This document shows positions 59,101 through 64,000 of a stretch of DNA of 64,000 nucleotides, in pieces. Below the pieces are notes generated by a model. The model was not told the origin of the DNA. It searched no databases and saw only the letters and a program-made list of their open reading frames with translations. A program made the position numbers and the translations under genes. Source of the stretch: Marisa cornuarietis (Eukaryota > Mollusca > Gastropoda > Architaenioglossa > Ampullariidae); the NCBI GenBank assembly GCA_004794655.1, contig SMMW01000609.1, forward strand, positions 422,001 through 486,000. Reading direction: 5' to 3'. Position 1 is the stretch's first letter, and every line of letters begins with the position of its first letter.

Positions 59101-62100
59101 AGTCTATACCAAGCTTGTGGACCTCACGATGACTGACAACCTATACCAAGCTTGTGGACCTCACTATGACTGACAACCTATACCAAGCTTGTGGACCTCA
59201 CTATGACTGACAACCTATACCAAGCTTGTGGACCTCACTATGACTGACAACCTATACCAAGCTTGTGGACCTCACTATGATGGACAGTCTATACCAAGCT
59301 TGTGGACCTCACTTTGACTGACAGTCTATACCAAGCTTGTGGACCTCACTATGACTGACAACCTATACCAAGCTTGTGGACCTCACTATGACTGACAACC
59401 TATACCAAGCTTGTGGACCTCACTATGACTGACAACCTATACCAAGATTGTGGACCTCACTATGACTGACAACCTATACCAAGCTTGTGGACCTCACTAT
59501 GACTGACAACCTTTACCAAGCTTGTGGACCACTATGACTGACAACCTATGTGGACCTCACTATGACTGACAACCTATACCAAGCTTGTGGACCTCACTAT
59601 GACTGACAACCTATACCAAGCTTGTGGACCTCACTATGACTGACAACCTATACCAAGCTTGTGGACCTCACTATGACTGACAACCTATACCAAGATTGTG
59701 GACCTCACTATGACTGACAACCTATACCAAGATTGTGGACCTCACTATGACTGACAACCTATACCAAGCTTGTGGACCTCACTATGACTGACAACCTATA
59801 CCAAGCTTGTGGACCTCACTATGACTGACAACCTATACCAAGCTTGTGGACCCCATGTCTACACAGATGGAGCAGAGGACAAAGCCACTCACAATGCGTG
59901 GCTCTCTTCTAATAACAACAAAGGCTGCTCCCTTCCGATAACAAAAACATGACAGATGGCTCCTTACCGATCCCTTCTAACAGCAATAACTCAACAGGTG
60001 GCTCCCTTCTGATAGCGACAACACAACAGGCTGCTCCCTGCTTCCTTACCTGCTCTCCCTTACTCCCCATCTGCTGTTGAGCCAGCCTCAGGTCAGCCGC
60101 TAGCTCCTTCTTCTCATTTTCCAGTCGGTCAATTAACAACCTGCAACAGCATTGTCTTCATTTACTATTTACTTATAATAAGCACATGATTCATGGCCAT
60201 CGACACACACACAGTCTGGGTCCTGTGGGTTAGATGGGAGTTGAACCATGTTATTGTGGGTCCACAACTGCTACAGTACATCAGTCAACCATCTGTAACA
60301 TATGACCTTTCCACCTAAAGCCACTTCACCAGATGACCATCTGGCAGCAAACTGGCAGACATTCTTGCACACAGATATACACATACAATGATAGGGCTAC
60401 ACACGTCTGTGTGTGTGTGTGTCTTTTGTGTTTGTATCTTTGTGTGTGTGTTTATGTTTATATGTGCATGTGTTTGCATGCTTTTGTGTGTTTTTGTATG
60501 TGTGTTTGTGCATGTGCTTGTCTGTGTGCACTTGTGTGTTTGTGTATGCTCTTGTATTTGTGTGTGTTTGTGGGTTAGGGTAACACGTTTGTGTATTTAT
60601 GCCTGTGTGTGTGTTTTGTGTTTGTGTGGGCATGTATTTTTGTTTGTGTGTGCATGTGTGTTTTTGTATTTTTGTGTGTTTATTTTTATGTGTTTTTTTG
60701 TAAGAAACAAGATGGCCACTCTTGTAGGACACCAGGAACCTCTACTATCAACAGTCAAGCGACGTAAGCTGGTCTTCTTTGGTCATGTCACACCTTGTCG
60801 AAGACTATCCTTCAAGGCACCTTGGAGGGTGGCCGACACCGCGGTGGTCAGAGAAAGAACTGACTTACGAACGTCAAAGACTGGACTGGTCGTCCTGTAC
60901 AGGACCTGCTGACTATTGCCCAAAATAGGCAAGAGTGGCGGCCCCTGTCACCTGCCGCGTCTATCCATGTGATCCCCCCAACACCTGGTGCCCGGCAAGG
61001 GACGACTGACTGACTTTATGTGTTTGAGTGTATGTTTTTGTGTTTATGTGTGAGTACGTGTTTGTGTTTCAGTGTGTTTGTGTGGGTTTGCAATCAAATC
61101 CACAATATTCCAGTCTCTGCCCATTCTGCCAGGAATATTTGTTGTGATTATGTTTGGTTGTATGCTATGTCCAGTAGGTGAATACTTATTTTTGATGTTT
61201 ATTTTTTTGTGTTCTTAAATGTTAGCAGTAGCTCCAGATTAAACGATTTGCTAAATAACACCACCATTTTGTTCTCTCCTTTCAGCTGTCATCCATCACA
61301 GTACATGTGTTGAACTCCTCCCTTACCCTCATGCTATGCCGAATCAGCTTGACTCTAACTTACTGATACAGTAACTGATTACAGTTGACAATAAAGTGTG
61401 TCCTGAAAGACTTAGAAGCAACAAGTAGCCAAGGTAAAGCCCAGCAGCCTGGCCAGTCATCTGTTTACCATAGTGACTGACCTCTGATACTAGCTAGCTA
61501 CCTATTTAACACAGGGACTGATACTAGCTAGTTACCTATTTAACATAGGGACTGATACTAGCTAGTTACCTATTTAACACAGGGACTGATACTAGCTAGT
61601 TACCTATTTAACACAGGGACTGATACTAGCTAGTTACCTATTTAACATAGGGACTGATACTAGCTAGTTACCTATTTAACACAGGGACTGATACTAGCTA
61701 GTTACCTATTTAACATAGGGACTGATACTAGCTAGTCACCTATTTAACACAGGGACTTATACTAGCTAGTTACCTATTTAACACAGGGACTGATACTAGC
61801 TAGTTACCTATTTAACATAGGGACTGATACTAGCTAGTTACCTATTTAACACAGGGACTGATACTAGCTAGTTACCTATTTAACATAGGGACTGATACTA
61901 GCTAGTCACCTATTTAACACAGGGACTGATACTAGCTAGTTACCTATTTAACACAGGGACTGATACTAGCTAGTTACCTATTTAACATAGGGACTGATAC
62001 TAGCTAGTCACCTATTTAACACAGGGACTGATACTAGCTAGTTACCTATTTAACATAGGGACTGATACTAGCTAGTTACCTATTTAACATAGGGACTGAT

Positions 62101-63100
62101 ACTAGCTAGTCACCTGTTTACCATAGTGACTGACCTCTGTTGTTGGAAGTCACGCATGATGTTGCTATCTGTCACCTGAGAGCCTGCAGGGAAACGCTCC
62201 AGCAGAGCCATCTGTTGGCCAAACAACACAAAGTGCAATGATTGTGGCCTAATAATAATAATCAAACTGAACATCTGTGTGTGCGCATGAGCATGCATAC
62301 AGACCCTTGGTTTATGCACAGTTCATAAATGACCATGAAAGAATGATGTTGTGAGAACAGGGTCAATGTCAGAGTAGAAATGTTTTATGGCTGGTGAAAA
62401 GTCATTCTTGGAGACTATTTGTGTTAAAATCATTCTAGGACAACATTTGTGTAATTAACACTCCAGCAACAGTTGTACTAAACAAGCCATTCTCCAGTAT
62501 GCTAAAATTAAACAATTGCAGTTCCCATGTGCTGAATATCGTCAGACCTCAGCACCCATGGCTACTTGATATCATCAGACCTCAGCACCCAAGGCTACTT
62601 GATATCATCAGACCTCAGCACCCATGGCTACTTGATATCATCAGACCTCAGCACCCAAGGCTACTTGATATCATCAGACCTCAGCACCCAAGGCTACTTG
62701 ATATCATCAGACCTCAGCACCCAAGGCTACTTGATATCGTCAGACCTCAGCACCCATGGCTACTTGATATCATCAGACCTCAGCACCCAAGGCTACTTGA
62801 TATCATCAGACCTCAGCACCCAAGGCTACTTGATATCATCAGACCTCAGCACCCAAGACTACTTGATATTATCAGTATTTGTTGCATTAGCTGATGGGTG
62901 AGGATGTGATAGGCATGATGGCAATGAGGCAAAAGCTGACAGCGATAAGATGATAATTTTGGTGATCAAGTGATAAAACCATCAGCAACAGCATAATAAG
63001 AGCTTACTTTTTTCTGCAACTCCTCTCTCTCATGAATGAGCTCCTGCTCGCGCTCAGCTGAGTCTTTTAGTAGAATCCGCATGTCTGCAATCTGCTTGGC
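46936..63100 (-). CDS. CEP290: CEP290 homologue, C-terminal five exons (rest beyond window)
   Basis: CEP290 is a long coiled-coil protein of the ciliary transition zone and centriolar satellites; it bridges microtubules and membrane and gates entry to the cilium. Five - strand exons (63100-63008, 62211-62135, 60140-60050, 47950-47825, 47100-46936) join in frame to 183 residues. The last exon, ELENFGPDFFEEIEDLKY, is almost the vertebrate CEP290 C-terminal signature (ELENFDPSFFEEIEDLKY). Upstream exons follow the same order: KQIADMRILLKDSAEREQEL, LLERFPAGSQVTD, LENEKKELAADL, LERDKLKLEVKR. Heptad-like Leu/Glu/Lys content fits coiled coil. The protein ends SVNIPADE; the acidic tail present after this point in human is absent. 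Junctions are GT-AG and phases are 0, 2, 0, 0. Three of the four introns carry minisatellites, one of 11.5 kb. Confidence 0.93.
47744..47818 (+). repeat. Two tandem copies beside the donor of CEP290 exon 47950-47825
   Basis: tctacataaaatatcttgag then cctacataaatatcttcag, followed by agtaagatatg. The second copy ends 6 bp from the donor GT at 47824-47823. Confidence 0.7.
47825..47950 (-). CDS. CEP290: CEP290 penultimate exon
   Basis: Acceptor aatgttctag/atg; donor aagagg/gtgagc. Phase 0 on both sides, 42 residues: MTRDVLLKARKYEEM through LERDKLKLEVKR. The ATG at its start is an internal methionine codon. Confidence 0.88.
47936..48033 (+). repeat. 33-bp tandem triplication spanning the acceptor of the CEP290 penultimate exon
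   Basis: Units start at 47936, 47969 and 48001, each gacatc..., then a taga/taaa stretch and an acagaaca-like end. The first unit includes 15 nt of the exon and its acceptor. On the - strand the third unit still reads ttatgttttag/att, a plausible decoy acceptor. A fourth diverged copy lies near 48070. Confidence 0.75.
48350..59852 (+). repeat. 11.5-kb minisatellite, 37-bp unit, about 310 copies, inside a CEP290 intron
   Basis: The unit is accaagcttgtggacctcac plus tatgactgacaacctat. Main variants: agattg for agcttg, gatggacagtctat for gactgacaacctat, a 4-bp deletion giving 33 bp, and cttttgg. It fills about 95% of the 12.1-kb intron between exons 60140-60050 and 47950-47825. Most units carry a HindIII site (aagctt). 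Rare variants in the same order at 54.7-56.6 kb and 57.5-59.5 kb show a large block duplication (offset 2760 bp, then about 3.02 kb after a 260-bp insertion). Confidence 0.98.
59905..60049 (+). repeat. Degenerate ~40-bp repeat next to the donor of CEP290 exon 60140-60050
   Basis: ggctgctcccttccgataac, ggctccttaccgatccct, ggtggctcccttctgata and ggctgctccctgcttcc head four diverged units. The last runs into the donor. Confidence 0.6.
60050..60140 (-). CDS. CEP290: CEP290 exon (LENEKKELAADL)
   Basis: Acceptor ctgttgcag/g; donor gagcag/gtaagg. Enters in phase 2 and leaves in phase 0. Encodes LLIDRLENEKKELAADLRLA and QQQMGSKGEQ. Confidence 0.88.
60141..60714 (+). other. Intron sequence with a GT-rich low-complexity tract
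   Basis: 60400-60700 is (tg)n interspersed with ttt. Reading frames here (60333-60912 + and 60732-60397 -) are low-complexity artefacts. Confidence 0.6.
60715..61015 (+). mobile_element. LINE 3' fragment (RTE-like C-terminus)
   Basis: + strand: HQEPLLSTVKRRKLVFFGHV, then a block equivalent to KTVLQGTLEGG in broken frame. It ends near 61012 (ggcaagggacgactgactga). It belongs to the same family as 16880-17110 and 3383-4250. Confidence 0.8.
61455..62134 (+). repeat. 34-bp minisatellite x about 18 derived from the splice-donor region of the adjacent CEP290 exon
   Basis: The unit is actagctagttacctattta plus acacagggactgat. The left border (61461-61486) and the right border (62114-62139) share the identical 26-mer running ctgtttaccatagtgactga then cctctg, which at the right is the real donor of exon 62211-62135 with its last five bases. 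Array units are diverged versions of the same stretch (cacctatttaacatagggac versus cacctgtttaccatagtgac). Confidence 0.85.
62135..62211 (-). CDS. CEP290: CEP290 exon (LLERFPAGSQVTD)
   Basis: Acceptor ggccaacag/atg; donor caacagag/gtcagt. Phase 0 in, phase 2 out, 77 nt. Encodes MALLERFPAGSQVTDSNIM and RDFQQQ. Confidence 0.87.
62540..62872 (+). repeat. Minisatellite, 33-bp unit x about 10
   Basis: The unit is cagacctcagcacccaaggc plus tacttgatatcat. Two-state variation aag/atg at ccaagg/ccatgg. It lies in the CEP290 intron. Open frames on the + strand are repeat artefacts. Confidence 0.96.
63008..63100 (-). CDS. CEP290: CEP290 exon (most upstream seen)
   Basis: Acceptor gtgtctgcag/gcc; donor cagaaaaaa/gtaagc. 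Phase 0 on both sides, 31 residues: AKQIADMRILLKDSAEREQ then ELIHEREELQKK. Confidence 0.9.
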
Positions 63101-64000
63101 CTGCAGACACAGTAGCATCTCAGCTACTACTTGTGGAGAAAGCACAGGGCAAACACCATATGAGGGGAGATCACAGACAGACACAAGGTACTCCCCTACA
63201 GCAGGATGCAACTGGAGCTCACAGGACAGACACAGGACCAGTCAGACAACAGAAAGTACTTCTGCTAAATACTTATATGCGCTTATTGATGATGTTCTTA
63301 TAAATAAGCTTTTTATTACATTCCTACAAGGGTTGTTTTCAAATGTGGTTGAATTTCCTATTTCAAGTTTAAGAAAAATATGACAATCAGAGTTTGGTTT
63401 CTTCTTTCAGCAAATAATTTGTTTCTGTGATCCACAATCATATTAGTCTTACCATATATAATTATTTAGTTTCATTGATTTAAGTGTATAATGTGTTTAT
63501 ATGATCAACAATCACATCAGTGCTACAATATACAATTATCTTGTTGTATTGTGGACTTATATTTCAAAACAGCTTTACGAGTGATGGGGTGTCTACAATC
63601 ACTTGTCACCAGAGAAAAGGTCCATAAAATATCACAGAAAAAAATCTCAAGCAAGCTCGAGCTACTCAGAAGTCAAGGTATTTACATTGATCTTTAGTCT
63701 GTCAATGACAAAATCTGCTTTGAGAAATATTAGACCAGACTGTGTACACAACTGTTCCCACAAAATTGGCTTTCAGACTGATTCAAGTCAAGTTGACAAT
63801 ATTCTTGATGTGAAAATTATTTTTTTTAAAACAATCCTAGAATAAGCTAAATAACTATACACTGAATGCCAGCTGTTAAAAGAACTTTCAAACACTCTCT
63901 GCATCTTCTTTATCCTTTCAAATAAATCAGATACTCATTAACATGGTAAATCAGCTACACATTACTGCTCCCCGTTAAATAAGCTGCCCATCATTGATGG
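63101..64000 (-). other. CEP290 intron, no further exon recognised
   Basis: AT-rich sequence without a convincing coiled-coil-coding stretch on the - strand. The next upstream exon is probably beyond the window. Confidence 0.45.

Noticed and set aside
48350..59852. CRISPR-like regular repeat
   Set aside because: Units are contiguous without unique spacers, the host is eukaryotic, and there are no cas-like genes.

Overview
This is eukaryotic DNA: genes split by GT-AG introns, several clades of non-LTR retrotransposon, tRNA-derived SINEs, hAT remnants, and a very large amount of tandem repeat. The two recognisable genes and the repeat types fit a lophotrochozoan animal, most likely a gastropod mollusc; the taxon is inferred, not read directly.

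Two conserved genes converge on the middle of the window. On the + strand, positions 59-12441 hold the last six exons I can see of deoxyribose-phosphate aldolase (DERA); the N-terminal ~40 residues lie upstream. On the - strand, 63100-46936 hold five exons forming the C-terminal 183 residues of a CEP290 homologue (ciliary transition-zone protein); the rest lies beyond 64000. Between them, on the - strand at 22402-20582, is an uninterrupted 606-codon reading frame of unknown function with seven 22-residue C-terminal repeats and a candidate RFX X-box upstream.

Layout: 1-12.4 kb DERA, with a 6.2-kb intron filled by SINE and LINE copies; 12.4-15.7 kb its 3' flank and a broken hAT transposon; 15.7-19 kb minisatellites; 20.5-22.6 kb the orphan gene; 23.7-24.3 kb a LINE fragment; 24.7-30.3 kb a 45-bp minisatellite carrying CACGTG E-boxes; 30.6-45.7 kb about a dozen further unrelated minisatellites, including a 35-bp array with twelve perfect TGACGTCA (CRE) sites; 45.1-63.1 kb the 3' part of CEP290, in which one 12.1-kb intron is about 95% a single 37-bp minisatellite.

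By my estimate tandem arrays make up about 45% of the window. The most interesting pattern is that several small arrays include splice junctions (DERA first donor, DERA second acceptor, two CEP290 exons), as if exon-intron boundaries seeded tandem duplication. Others are the CRE cluster, a minisatellite that grew inside a MITE, and higher-order repeats in the long arrays. Long open frames inside the arrays are by-products of stop-free repeat units and are not annotated as genes. The two conserved genes are unrelated in function (deoxynucleoside catabolism; cilium gating); I see no operon-like logic here.
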